This document shows positions 17,512 to 28,851 of a DNA stretch of 28,851 bases, in pieces (position 1 is the stretch's first letter; each line of letters opens with the position of its first letter). The translations under genes were made by a program, and so were the position numbers. Origin of the DNA: JBDTMT01 sp033764095 (GTDB lineage: Bacteria; Desulfobacterota; Binatia; HRBIN30; CADEER01). The notes under the pieces were generated by a model that was given only the letters and a program-made list of their open reading frames with translations, had not been told where the DNA came from and did not search any database. Location: contig JANRJF010000242.1 of assembly GCA_033764095.1 (NCBI GenBank), positions 1 through 28,851 on the forward strand. The letters are read 5' to 3'.

Positions 17512-18225
17512 ATGCGCACAGTGATCGGAAGCCTCGTCGCGCTCGCTCTGCTGGCCCTGCTGGCGCTCACCGTGCCGCGCGCCGGCGCCGAGGGCGATCA
17601 GCCCGCCGCCGCGCCGGCCGCGAACGCGCCGGCCGCCGCGGCGCCGGCCGCGGCGGGCAAGGACATCGAAGTGAAGCTCTGCGACAACCACACCACCACC
17701 ACCGTGCCGGCCGACCAGGCGCGCACGGCGGAGAACGGCGCCAAGATCGCGCAGTCGCTGATGGCGCAGTGGCTGGAGAAGAACCCGGAGAGCGGCTGGG
17801 TGCAGGAAGAGCTGGAGAAGCACGAGATGAAGATGCCGGCCGACAACAGCGGCCTGGTCGGCCGCGGCCAGGGCGCCACCTACGCCGCGATCAGCGCCGA
17901 GGACGTGCTGGTGTGGAAGAACGAGACGGTGAAGCTCGCCGCCGAGGGCTCGACCATCTTCCACAGCGGCGACAAGCTGAAGAGCCAGATCGCCGTGTCG
18001 TGCGACATGTGCCACCCGCACGCCGCCAATACCCATCCCGAGACCTATCCGAAGTTCCAGCCGCAGCTCGGCCGCGTCGCGCTGCTGCGCGACATGATCA
18101 ACTGGTGCATCGAGCACCCGGTACGCGGCGAGAAGCTCGAGGCCGACAGCCCCAACATGCGCGCGCTGGAGGCCTACATCATCGCGCAGCGCAAGGGCGC
18201 GGTGATGGACTACGGGCGGAGGTAG
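17512..18225 (+). CDS. Exported mono-haem cytochrome c (SoxA/TsdA-like C-terminus)
   Basis: The 237-aa protein has a signal peptide (IGSLVALALLALLALTVPRAGA) and an Ala/Pro-rich linker (30-49). One haem c site, C164-DMC-H168, follows a variable region. The C-terminal RDMINWCIEHPVRGEKL and MRALEAYIIAQRKG resemble the end of SoxA and thiosulfate dehydrogenase cytochromes, with a further cysteine (C199) and C57 that are not in haem motifs. It probably passes electrons to or from the peroxidase encoded two genes upstream. AGGAGG sits 5 nt before the ATG. The palindrome copy B starts 2 bp after its stop codon. Sulfur-compound oxidation is possible but not shown, as no other sox gene is present. Confidence 0.82.
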   Translation: MRTVIGSLVALALLALLALTVPRAGAEGDQPAAAPAANAPAAAAPAAAGKDIEVKLCDNHTTTTVPADQARTAENGAKIAQSLMAQWLEKNPESGWVQEELEKHEMKMPADNSGLVGRGQGATYAAISAEDVLVWKNETVKLAAEGSTIFHSGDKLKSQIAVSCDMCHPHAANTHPETYPKFQPQLGRVALLRDMINWCIEHPVRGEKLEADSPNMRALEAYIIAQRKGAVMDYGRR

Positions 18226-18227
18226 GA

Positions 18228-18328
18228 AGGCTGTTAGGCTGTTACGCGGTTAGGCTGTTAGGGGAAGAAATGGATCCTGTGAGAACCTCTTCCCCTAACA
18301 GCGTAACAGCCTAGCAGCGTAACAGCCT
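18228..18328. repeat. AGGCTGTT-word palindrome, copy B
   Basis: The left arm has four AGGCTGTT-like 8-bp words followed by AGGGGAAG. The right arm is CTTCCCCT followed by complementary AACAGC words, ending at 18328. The roughly 20-nt loop is unrelated to that of the other copies. It fills the whole gap between the convergent cytochrome and MoaD-like genes. Confidence 0.88.
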
Positions 18329-18651
18329 CTACCCCCCCGCCAGCGGGGCGAGTAGGTAGATCTCGTCGCCATCCGCAAGCGGGCGCGCCAGATTCTCCTC
18401 CACCGGACAGCGCTGGCCGTTGAGCATCAGCGTGTGGCCGAGGTGGGGGCTGGCGGCAATCGCATCGCGTAAGTGGATGCCGCGGCGGTCGGCGACCTCC
18501 AGCAGCGTCGCGAGCGTCGCGCCGGCCGGCAAGTGGACGTCGGTGTCGACGTCGTGCCAGCCGGCGCCGGTGCGGCCCTTCAGGATCACGTGCACGCGGA
18601 TGGCGTCGGCGGCGGCACCGCCGAGGGCGCGTTTCAGTGCCGCCAGCACGC

Positions 18652-18655
<4 letters not shown>
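18329..18655 (-). CDS. MoaD/ThiS-family ubiquitin-like sulfur carrier
   Basis: The 108-aa protein has a beta-grasp pattern (IRVHVILKG, VHLPAGATLATLLEVADRRG, HTLMLNGQRCPVEENLARPLADGDEIYLLAPLAGG) and ends in the Gly-Gly tail that is adenylated and thiocarboxylated in MoaD and ThiS. MoaD delivers sulfur for molybdopterin dithiolene formation. Here it lies directly behind the aldehyde ferredoxin oxidoreductase gene with a 4-bp ATGA overlap, a common arrangement in which a dedicated carrier serves the tungstopterin enzyme. The N-terminal 18 residues are longer than in minimal MoaD. Its stop codon abuts palindrome B. Confidence 0.85.
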
Positions 18656-20685
<2,030 letters not shown>

Positions 20686-20798
20686 GAGAGAACCTCCTCG
20701 GGTTTCGCAGCCGGCGTTATACCGTGCGTGCGTGGGGTCGGGTAGCCACCTGTTCAGCGGGCGCGTCGCGACGGTTCTCCGGCTATAAGCGCGTTGCC
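20686..20798 (-). promoter_or_regulatory. Leader region of the oxidoreductase operon
   Basis: The minus strand carries TATAAC (20721-20716), a fair -10 element about 30 nt before the ATG, and a strong ribosome-binding site. No convincing -35 box lies at the right distance, so an activator may be needed. The same gap also holds the start of the accessory patch on the plus strand. Confidence 0.35.
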
Positions 20799-21229
20799 AT
20801 GTCGGGACGACAATACCTCGCCCTGGGCTGTGTCCTCCTGACGTCGGTCGGCGGATGCGAACCGCTGGTCGGGACGTTGGTTGGCGATCCCCCCTTTGCT
20901 CCATGCGCCTAACCGTCACGACCTCAGCGGGAGGCGTCGTGTTCTCATCGGAGCGCCCATTCCGGTCGATCGTCTGCACGTCCGCCGACCACAAAGAGCT
21001 GCTGTGGGCCGCAGGATGTCCGACGTCGGCCGATTGCATGGCGACCGTTGCGTACGGAGCGACGTCCCTCGTCACCGAAATCGCGGCCAAACCGTTGACG
21101 CCCGGGAACTGCTACGCGTGCAACGTAAAGAGTCGAACGGGAAAGGGGTTCGCATCGTTTCGGATAGCGCGCGATGAGTCCACCGGGGTGATCGGGGTTG
21201 TGGACTGCGATGGCGGACGGCCGGAGTGA
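20799..21229 (+). pseudogene. Frame-broken small cysteine-rich lipoprotein
   Basis: A lipoprotein signal (MSGRQYLALGCVLLTSVGGC, lipobox VGGC) starts at 20799 and reads to a stop at 20912. A different frame, open from before 20889 to 21229, continues as a credible secreted protein (TVTTSAGGVVFSSERPF ... GNCYACNVKSRTGKGFASFRIA) with six cysteines, but has no signal of its own. The two frames join if one base is missing from the C6 run at 20889-20894. It may be a decayed gene, a phase-variable tract or a sequencing error. I do not recognise the family. Its GC content is lower than that of its neighbours, consistent with an accessory origin. Confidence 0.45.
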
Positions 21230-21326
21230 GGCGTCGGGGCAGGATAGTCGTCGAGCACTGAAAGGAACCTTGCCGGGGTGCGTGGGCGGGAGGCATACTG
21301 CCGCCGTGCAACCGCTCAGCAGCGAC

Positions 21327-21599
21327 ATGAGCGATCCCAACGCGCGGCCGTACTTCCTCTGGGACGAATCGACAACTGTTGGCGCGTTTCGCGCCGCGCT
21401 GGCGGTCGCCACGGACGAGGAGCGCGATCGGCTGATCGGCAAGCTCATGCGCGAGGCGCGCGACACGGATGTTTGGCGCTTCGTCCGACCGCGGGAGGTG
21501 TGGCGTCGCTTCGCCACCATCCGCCCGCATCTGGGCCGGCGTCGCGCATTCTGGGAATATCTGTTCGACGCGTGGCGTCGCGATGGATTCCTCGCCTAG
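21327..21599 (+). CDS. Small partner protein of AbiEii-type nucleotidyltransferase (putative antitoxin)
   Basis: The 90-aa protein begins MSDPNARPYFLWDESTTVGAF-like (residues 8-20 are YFLWDESTTVGAF) and has helices LAVATDEERDRLIGKLMREARDTDVWRF and RPREVWRRFATIRPHLGRRRAFWEYLFDAW. Its final 17 bp overlap the start of the nucleotidyltransferase gene, so expression is coupled. It does not resemble AbiEi, the winged-helix antitoxin of type IV AbiE systems. I have the impression that this small protein recurs before AbiEii-like genes, but I cannot verify that here. An antitoxin or adaptor role is inferred from order and overlap. A GTG at 21306 is an alternative start that adds seven residues. Confidence 0.7.
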   Translation: MSDPNARPYFLWDESTTVGAFRAALAVATDEERDRLIGKLMREARDTDVWRFVRPREVWRRFATIRPHLGRRRAFWEYLFDAWRRDGFLA

Positions 21600-22236
21600 C
21601 CAACTGAGCGCGCTGCAGCAGCGCTTCCTGGCTGAATTCGCACGACGCGCGCCGGGATTCTTTCTCACCGGCGGTGCCGTGCTGGCTGGCTGGGTGCTCT
21701 GCCACCGCCGCACCGACGATCTGGACCTGTTCACTGTCGACGACGACGCGATGGCACAGGGCGACACCCAGCTGCGCAGTGCCGCGGCGGCCGTCGGCGC
21801 TGAAGTCGAGGCACTACAGACGTCAGCTGACTTCCGCCGCTACCTGTTACGCACTCCCAACGCGAGTGTCGTCGTCGATCTGGTTCGCGAGCGCGTCGCA
21901 CAACTGCATCCCAAGCTCGATCGCGACGGTCTCCGGCTCGATCCAGTCGAGGAGATCGTGGCGAACAAGATCTGCGCGCTGGTCGGGCGGGCCGAGCCGC
22001 GCGACCTGGTCGACGTCATGATGCTGGAGGAGCGCGGCTACCGCGTCGAGAACTTTCTCCCCGACGCCGCGGCGAAGGACGCCGGCGTCACGGCCGCGGC
22101 GCTCGCCTGGGCGTTGTCCACCTTTCCACTCCGAGGCCCCCTGCCAGAAGGATTCTCCCGCGAGCGGATCGATCGGTATCGCGGTGAGTTGGAGCACCGC
22201 ATGCGGCAGCGGGCAGGGCACGACGCCGGCGCTTGA
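21583..22236 (+). CDS. AbiEii/AbiGii-type nucleotidyltransferase (putative toxin)
   Basis: The 217-aa protein has the DNA polymerase beta-like nucleotidyltransferase core: LTGGAVLAGWVL (G30-G31), then H41-RRTDD-L-D48-LF with the metal-binding pair D46/D48. VVDLVRE gives the third acidic strand, and the later EEIVANKICALVGRAEPRDLVDVM carries the K and RD-x-x-D motif of AbiEii. AbiEii toxins are guanosine- or tRNA-directed nucleotidyltransferases of type IV toxin-antitoxin and abortive-infection systems. At 217 aa it is shorter than lactococcal AbiEii (about 300). The ATG at 21583 overlaps the partner gene by 17 bp. Coding style is less GC-biased than in the flanks, suggesting acquisition. Confidence 0.82.
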   Translation: MDSSPSQLSALQQRFLAEFARRAPGFFLTGGAVLAGWVLCHRRTDDLDLFTVDDDAMAQGDTQLRSAAAAVGAEVEALQTSADFRRYLLRTPNASVVVDLVRERVAQLHPKLDRDGLRLDPVEEIVANKICALVGRAEPRDLVDVMMLEERGYRVENFLPDAAAKDAGVTAAALAWALSTFPLRGPLPEGFSRERIDRYRGELEHRMRQRAGHDAGA

Positions 22237-22449
22237 CGACTCCGGCGCGCCTGCCGAGCGAGAGGCGTAGCGGTAGTCGATTCTCGGTTTCGCGATGGGT
22301 GAACGGCGGGTATTCCTCCGCCTGATGAGCGTCACGCCGATGCTGCTTTCCGCTCGCACCTGGCGAGGCTTCGACAGGGGGGCGGCGGCCGCGGCGGCGC
22401 GCGGCCGATAGCCACGCAGGTGGCATGTCCCTTGCCCTGATCAGGCGCG
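22237..22449 (+). promoter_or_regulatory. Intergenic region with a sigma-54-type promoter before the pilus ATPase fusion
   Basis: TGGCATG-TCCC-TTGC at 22421-22435 matches the -24/-12 consensus TGGCACG-N4-TTGC at all but one position. The invariant GG (22422-22423) and GC (22434-22435) are separated by exactly 10 bp. The predicted start point near 22447 is only a few bases before the ATG at 22450. The rest of the 213-bp gap shows no gene or clear enhancer palindrome. Confidence 0.45.
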
Positions 22450-24801
<2,352 letters not shown>

Positions 24802-24804
24802 GGA

Positions 24805-24889
24805 AGGCGGTCGGGCTGCCAGGCTGACTGGCGGTCAGGGAAACGATCCTCCCCCTCAACCGCCCACCGCCTGGCAGGCTGACCGCCTT
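24805..24889. repeat. AGGCTGTT-word palindrome, diverged copy C
   Basis: It begins with AGGCGGTC and AGGCTGAC words 3 bp after the ATPase stop and ends with complementary GACCGCCT. The architecture and leading GGAAGGC match copies A, B and D, but the words have drifted to higher GC. It lies between two genes on the same strand. Confidence 0.7.
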
Positions 24890-24942
24890 CCTGTACGCGC
24901 ATTGCCCGAGGCGCGGCCCGATGGTAGCCGTCGCGATGCAGC

Positions 24943-25983
24943 ATGGGGGTCCAGACGATCGACGCGACGCCGGTGACGCGGCCGTCCAGGTGGCGCTCAC
25001 TGGTGCTGGGGCTGACCTCCAGCATCACGATACTCGCCGTGCTGGGGTACTGGATCGACTGGCGCGCCGCCCTGCAGGTCCTGCGCCGCGTCGACGCCTG
25101 GCGCCTGGTGGTGCCGGCGCTGGTGACACTGGCCGGATGGCCCCTGCGCCCCTGGCGCTGGCGCGAGATCTTTCCGGTCGCGACGCGGCCGTCGTTCCGC
25201 GCCGCCTTCAGCGCGCTGACCGTCGGCACCATGGCGAACAATGTCCTGCCGGGACGCGGCGGCGACCTGCTGCGCGTCGTGCTGGTCGCGCCGCGCGGCG
25301 GCGCCGTGCGCGCCAGCCTGGCGCTCGGCACGCTGGCGGTGGAGAAGATCCTCGACGGTCTGGCGCTGCTGGCGGTGCTGCTGGTGGCGCGGCTGGTCCT
25401 CGACGTGCCGGCCTGGTTCGCCCACTTCGCGCTCGGCGCCACGTTGCTGTTCGGTGCCGCGATTGTTTTCGTCGCCCTGCTGCGCTGGCAGCGCGATCGC
25501 CTGCTGTCGATCTGCAGCGCGGTGCTGCGTCGGCTCCACCTGCCGCGCCTGGCCGACATCGTCGTGCGGGTCGGCGGCCAGTTCGCCGACGGGCTCACCG
25601 CGTTGCGCACCGCGCCGCAGTGGTTCGGGGTGTCGGCGCTGACGGTGGTGATCTGGGGGCTGGAGGCGGTGCAGGTGTGGTTGCTGGCCGCCGCCTGGCA
25701 CATCCCGCTGCCGCTCGCCGCCGCGGCGGTGGTGACGGCGGTGATCGGTCTCGGCATGTCGGTGCCGGCCGGTCCGTCGTCGCTCGGCGCCTACGAGCTC
25801 TCCGGCGTCGGCGGGTTGATGTTGTTCGGCGTCCCGTCGGCCGATGCGCTGGCGCTGACACTCGGCCTGCACATGTGGATGCTGCTCAACACCACCATCG
25901 CCGGCGCCTTTGGCTTCGCCGTCGGCGGCCTGCGCGCCGAGACCGTGCTGCACGCCGGCGACGCGGCCCCGGCCGACGCGTAG
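24943..25983 (+). CDS. Lysylphosphatidylglycerol-synthase-TM / flippase-like membrane protein
   Basis: The 346-aa protein has about eight hydrophobic segments and the hallmarks of the AglD/MprF membrane-domain family (PF03706-like): RPWRWREIFPV near residue 68, ALTVGTMANNVLPGRGGDLLRVVL (90-113, the conserved NN-x-LP-x-RxGD/E core) and GLGMSVPAGPSSLGAYE (267-283). Members flip or help modify lipid-linked molecules, such as aminoacyl-phosphatidylglycerol or polyprenyl-linked sugars, but most free-standing copies are uncharacterised. No synthetase domain is attached. The ATG at 24943 follows palindrome C by 53 bp. It is not obviously in an operon. Confidence 0.85.
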   Translation: MGVQTIDATPVTRPSRWRSLVLGLTSSITILAVLGYWIDWRAALQVLRRVDAWRLVVPALVTLAGWPLRPWRWREIFPVATRPSFRAAFSALTVGTMANNVLPGRGGDLLRVVLVAPRGGAVRASLALGTLAVEKILDGLALLAVLLVARLVLDVPAWFAHFALGATLLFGAAIVFVALLRWQRDRLLSICSAVLRRLHLPRLADIVVRVGGQFADGLTALRTAPQWFGVSALTVVIWGLEAVQVWLLAAAWHIPLPLAAAAVVTAVIGLGMSVPAGPSSLGAYELSGVGGLMLFGVPSADALALTLGLHMWMLLNTTIAGAFGFAVGGLRAETVLHAGDAAPADA

Positions 25984-26209
25984 CGCCGTCGGCCGACACG
26001 AGGTCGGCCGGCTACGAGCCCATCCAACGGATCTCCGGGACCTGTTGGGGTCGGGACGGGTTATCACGCCGCCGGCCGAGGTTGCGCGCACACGACGGTC
26101 GGCCGGAGCCGGGTTCGAGGGATGTCGCGCCTTGCATACACCGCTCGGGTAGCCGGCCGACCGCGCGGTCGTGCGCGTTGCGGCCGGACGCGCGTGCGGT
26201 CCGACGACG
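25984..26209. repeat. Intergenic element bounded by 14-bp perfect inverted repeats
   Basis: GGTCGGCCGGCTAC at 26002-26015 and its exact complement at 26149-26162 enclose a 161-bp segment with no open frame of coding quality. More GTCGGCCG words occur at 25989-25998 and near 26098. It is REP- or MITE-like, and lies at the 3' end of convergent genes, so it may also help termination. Confidence 0.55.
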
Positions 26210-27793
26210 TCAGCGGGCGTGGACGCTGATGTGGTACGGCTCCAGCACGTCGATCGCCTCGACTGGGTCGACGTTACGTTGCCAACGGAAGTGCGACACG
26301 CGCACCTGGTCGGGCTCGACGTCGAGGATGTGGAAGCCGTTCAGCTCCTGGATCGACGTGATCGGCTCGACGTCGAGGTGACGCGGCGGCGTGGCGACGG
26401 TGCCACGCGCCGCCGATGGCCAGCCGACGCCGGTGCCGGGCGTGCCGCTGATGACACTGACCACCGGGTTGTCGGAGAGATCCAACGCGCCGCTGCGCAG
26501 GATGCGGCCCGATCCCTGGCCGTGGATGTCGCCGCTGACGAAGAGCGGCAGGCGGTGTGACGCCGACGCGGCGGCGAGCAGGCGATCGTGCTGGGCGAGG
26601 AAGCCGCTCGACCAGCCGGGCTTCGGCACGTCGGTGGTCAGCGCGCCGTCGACCAGCACGTCGGGATACCACTCGGCGTACTTGCCGGCGGTCCAGCCGG
26701 GCGGGTTCGACGGCATGTGGATCAGCTGCGCGACCGTCGGGTCGGCGATGCGCGACTGTAGCCAGTGCTCGACGCTGGCCGGCACCAGTCCCGCCTCGGG
26801 GTTGGTCGGCTGCATGAATCCCTTGCAGTCGTAGAGCAGCGCCTCCAGGAGACGGCCCCAGCGCAGCGTGCCGAACGACTCGCTGACGCCGGCGGGGCGA
26901 TCGGCGGCGCGGCTGCCGGGCAGGTCGAGCGGGCGGCCGGGAGCGGGGAGAAACTCCGGGTAGTAGAGCCACTGCACGGCGCGTGCGAGCTCGCGGCTGA
27001 AGTCGTCGGGCGGAAAGGTGGTGAGTGTCGGCGTGACCTGGTCGTCCTCGAAGTAGTCGTGGTCGTCGCGCAGGAAGAAGACCGGAATCTCGCGCAGCAG
27101 CGTGCCGTAGAGCGCCGCGATCTGGCCGTCGACGGCGCGCGTCAGCACATCCTCGTTGGCGGTGCCGAGCACCGTCTGGTTGCGGTCGAAGATGCCGGCG
27201 ATGCGTTTCGCGGTCGGTGACTGGCCGAGCAGCACGGCGGACAGGCTGGCGCGCAGGTCCCAATAGAGGTGGTCGCCGTTCGCCACCACCACGTCGGGCT
27301 TGTAGCTGAGGCCGCGCTGCAACAGGCGGCGGCGCACCGCCAGGGGCACGTAGAGCCCGAAGGCGTCGTGCCCGCCGGCGCAGGTGTAGGCGAGGATGCG
27401 GACGTGGCGCTTGCGCGCGTTTGGATCGGGCAGCGTCTGGATGAGCCACGGCGCACTCAGCCGGCGCCTGCCGGCGACCAGCGCCAGCACGTGCGTGTGA
27501 TGCGGCAGCAGGTCGCGCGCGTCGAAGGCCCAGAAGCGACCAGCGCTGTCGGTCTGGATGCCGCGCACCGGCTCGCCGCTGACCCGCAGCACCGGCACCG
27601 CCTCGGGCGCGACGTGCAGCGAGAGCTTGACGTACAGCCGATCGTGGCTGGCCGTCGCCAGCACGTGCGCCAGGTCGGGATCGTCGACCGGCTGGGTGAC
27701 GCGCTCGTCGCTGGAGCCGCCGCAGCCGAGCGGCGCGAGGGCGACCGCCGCGCTCGCCGCGGCGGCGCGGCGCAGGAAGGTGCGCCGATGCAT
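26210..27793 (-). CDS. PhoD-like (alkaline phosphatase D family) Tat-exported phosphatase
   Basis: The 527-aa protein begins with a twin-arginine signal (MHRRTFLRRAAAASAAVALA) ending in LGCGG, so it may be a Tat-exported lipoprotein (Cys24). The metal-site motifs are VVANGDHLYWD (about 170-180), FFLRDDHDYFEDD (about 240-252), where PhoD normally has DDHE/DDHD, and LFVSGDIHGQG (about 417-427). PhoD enzymes are Ca/Fe phosphodiesterases and phosphomonoesterases that work in the periplasm or on the outer surface; the substrate is unknown here. The N-terminal beta domain typical of PhoD is present in short form. The ATG at 27793 is close to palindrome D, which occupies most of the upstream gap to the aldehyde dehydrogenase. 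Confidence 0.85.
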   Translation of the reverse strand: MHRRTFLRRAAAASAAVALAPLGCGGSSDERVTQPVDDPDLAHVLATASHDRLYVKLSLHVAPEAVPVLRVSGEPVRGIQTDSAGRFWAFDARDLLPHHTHVLALVAGRRRLSAPWLIQTLPDPNARKRHVRILAYTCAGGHDAFGLYVPLAVRRRLLQRGLSYKPDVVVANGDHLYWDLRASLSAVLLGQSPTAKRIAGIFDRNQTVLGTANEDVLTRAVDGQIAALYGTLLREIPVFFLRDDHDYFEDDQVTPTLTTFPPDDFSRELARAVQWLYYPEFLPAPGRPLDLPGSRAADRPAGVSESFGTLRWGRLLEALLYDCKGFMQPTNPEAGLVPASVEHWLQSRIADPTVAQLIHMPSNPPGWTAGKYAEWYPDVLVDGALTTDVPKPGWSSGFLAQHDRLLAAASASHRLPLFVSGDIHGQGSGRILRSGALDLSDNPVVSVISGTPGTGVGWPSAARGTVATPPRHLDVEPITSIQELNGFHILDVEPDQVRVSHFRWQRNVDPVEAIDVLEPYHISVHAR

Positions 27794-27799
27794 CGGAGA

Positions 27800-27898
27800 A
27801 GGCTGTTAGGCTGCTAGGCGGTTAGGCTGTTAGGGGGAGGAACGAATCGGATCGGCTCGATCCCCCCAACAGCGTAACAGCCCAACAGCTAACAGCCT
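27800..27898. repeat. AGGCTGTT-word palindrome, copy D
   Basis: Left-arm words AGGCTGTT, AGGCTGCT, AGGCGGTT, AGGCTGTT then AGGGGGA are mirrored by TCCCCCC and AACAGC words ending at 27898. It lies between two minus-strand genes, 6 bp before the phosphatase ATG on one side and 7 bp after the dehydrogenase stop on the other, so any phosphatase promoter must overlap it or lie within the dehydrogenase. Confidence 0.87.
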
Positions 27899-27905
27899 GT
27901 CGGTT

Positions 27906-28851
27906 TCAGCCTTCCGCGCCCATGATCGCCTTGACCTCGAGGAACTCCTCGAAGCCGAACTCGCCCCACTCGCGGCCGTTGCCGGACTGCTTGTAGCCGC
28001 CGAATGGCGCGGAGAAGTCGGCGCCGGCGCCGTTCAGGTGCACATTGCCGGTGCGCAGGCGCGCCGCGACCTTGAGCGCGTGCTCGGTGGTGCCGGCCGA
28101 GACGTAGCCGGAGAGGCCGTACGGGGTGTCGTTGGCGATGCGGATCGCCTCCTCTTCCGTGTCGTAGGGCAGGATCGACAGCACCGGCCCGAAGATCTCC
28201 TCGCGCGCGATGGTCATGTCGTTGCGCACGTTGCCGAACACGGTCGGTTTGACGAAGTAGCCCTTCTCCAGGCCCTGCGGCTTGCCGGGGCCGCCGGCGA
28301 CCAGCTCGGCGCCTTCCTTGATTCCCGCCTCGATCAGGCGCTGGATCTTGTCGTACTGCAGCTTGCTCACCACCGGGCCGATGGCGGTGCCCTCGGTGGC
28401 TGGATTGCCGACCACCGTCGACTCGGCCGCTTCCTTGGCGATCTTCAGCGCCTCGGCGTGCTTGGCGCGCGGCACCAGCATGCGGGTCGGCGCGTTGCAC
28501 GACTGGCCGCTGTTGGTGAAGCAGCTGCGCACGCCGCCGGCGACCGCCTTCGCCAGGTCGGCGTCGTCGAGGATGATGTTGGCCGATTTGCCGCCGAGCT
28601 CCTGGGCGACGCGCTTGACCGTGTCGGCGGCGGCCTTCGCCACCGCGGTGCCGGCGCGCGTCGAGCCGGTGAACGACACCATGTCGATGCCGGGGTGGCT
28701 GGAGATCGCCTCGCCGACCGTCGGGCCGTCGCCGTTGACCAGGTTGAACACACCCGCCGGGACGCCGGCGTCGTGCAGGATCTCGGCGAACAGGATGGCG
28801 TTGAGCGGCGCGATCTCGGTCGGCTTCAGCACCATGGTGCAGCCGGCGGCC
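27906..28851 (-). CDS. NAD(P)-dependent aldehyde dehydrogenase, partial at right edge
   Basis: The frame is open to the window edge, so roughly the first third of the usual 470-490 residues is missing. The part present reads AAGCTMVLKPTEIAPL at its start, then VSFTGSTRAGTAVAK (nucleotide loop), QELGGKSANIILDD with the catalytic glutamate, and NSGQSCNAPTR with the catalytic cysteine. EEIFGPVLSILPYDTEEEAI and FGGYKQSGNGREWGEFG complete the C-terminal domain. It oxidises an aldehyde to an acid in the cytoplasm; substrate specificity cannot be told from this part. An internal ATG at 28835 is inside the conserved LKP region and is not the start. It precedes the PhoD-like gene on the same strand, with palindrome D between. 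Confidence 0.93.
   Translation of the reverse strand, partial: AAGCTMVLKPTEIAPLNAILFAEILHDAGVPAGVFNLVNGDGPTVGEAISSHPGIDMVSFTGSTRAGTAVAKAAADTVKRVAQELGGKSANIILDDADLAKAVAGGVRSCFTNSGQSCNAPTRMLVPRAKHAEALKIAKEAAESTVVGNPATEGTAIGPVVSKLQYDKIQRLIEAGIKEGAELVAGGPGKPQGLEKGYFVKPTVFGNVRNDMTIAREEIFGPVLSILPYDTEEEAIRIANDTPYGLSGYVSAGTTEHALKVAARLRTGNVHLNGAGADFSAPFGGYKQSGNGREWGEFGFEEFLEVKAIMGAEG

Noticed and set aside
26171..27220. Plus-strand open frames opposite the PhoD-like gene
   Set aside because: They lack recognisable domains, and the minus strand encodes a complete Tat-exported phosphatase.

Overview
The window is a very GC-rich, gene-dense piece of a bacterial chromosome. It carries no rRNA, tRNA, transposase, phage gene or CRISPR array. 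Gene content is that of a free-living, metabolically versatile, Gram-negative-type soil or sediment bacterium: a tungsten/molybdenum aldehyde ferredoxin oxidoreductase beside a cytochrome P450, periplasmic c-type cytochromes, Tat-exported phosphoesterases, a lipobox protein and orphan histidine kinases. A deltaproteobacterial-grade lineage such as Binatota/Desulfobacterota is my inference from style only; no marker gene proves it.

Layout. 0-2.6 kb: a GTPase running off the left edge (-), a HisI-family protein with an altered metal site (+), then a flavin split-barrel protein with a small membrane protein (-), divergent from a TetR regulator. 2.6-5.6 kb (+): TetR regulator, zinc alcohol dehydrogenase, AHL-lactonase-like metallo-beta-lactamase protein, second split-barrel protein. 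5.8-9.75 kb: two large sensor kinases, tail to tail. 9.8-12.4 kb: GNAT acetyltransferase, SnoaL-like protein, cytochrome P450. 12.5-14.4 kb: two-repeat lipoprotein and a CPA2 antiporter, convergent. 14.5-18.2 kb (+): a PerR-type Fur regulator, then di-haem peroxidase, Tat metallophosphoesterase and mono-haem cytochrome c; a 7-1-7 palindrome overlaps the -35 hexamer of that promoter. 18.3-20.7 kb (-): aldehyde ferredoxin oxidoreductase translationally coupled to a MoaD-like protein. 20.8-22.2 kb (+): a less GC-biased accessory patch with a frame-broken lipoprotein and an AbiEii-type nucleotidyltransferase with a small non-AbiEi partner. 22.45-24.8 kb: a GspE/PilB ATPase fused to a double zinc ribbon and a response-regulator receiver, with a sigma-54-like promoter. 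24.9-28.85 kb: a flippase-like membrane protein, a PhoD-like phosphatase and an aldehyde dehydrogenase cut by the right edge.

Between genes lie several long imperfect palindromes. Their arms are short tandem words of 7-8 bp, with a different word at different loci (AGGCTGTT four times, ACACCAAG once, GCGAYGA once). They sit against stop codons and in places supply the last codons or the stop codon of the neighbouring gene. The most notable systems are the PerR-peroxidase-phosphoesterase-cytochrome locus, the pilus-ATPase/receiver fusion and this palindrome class.
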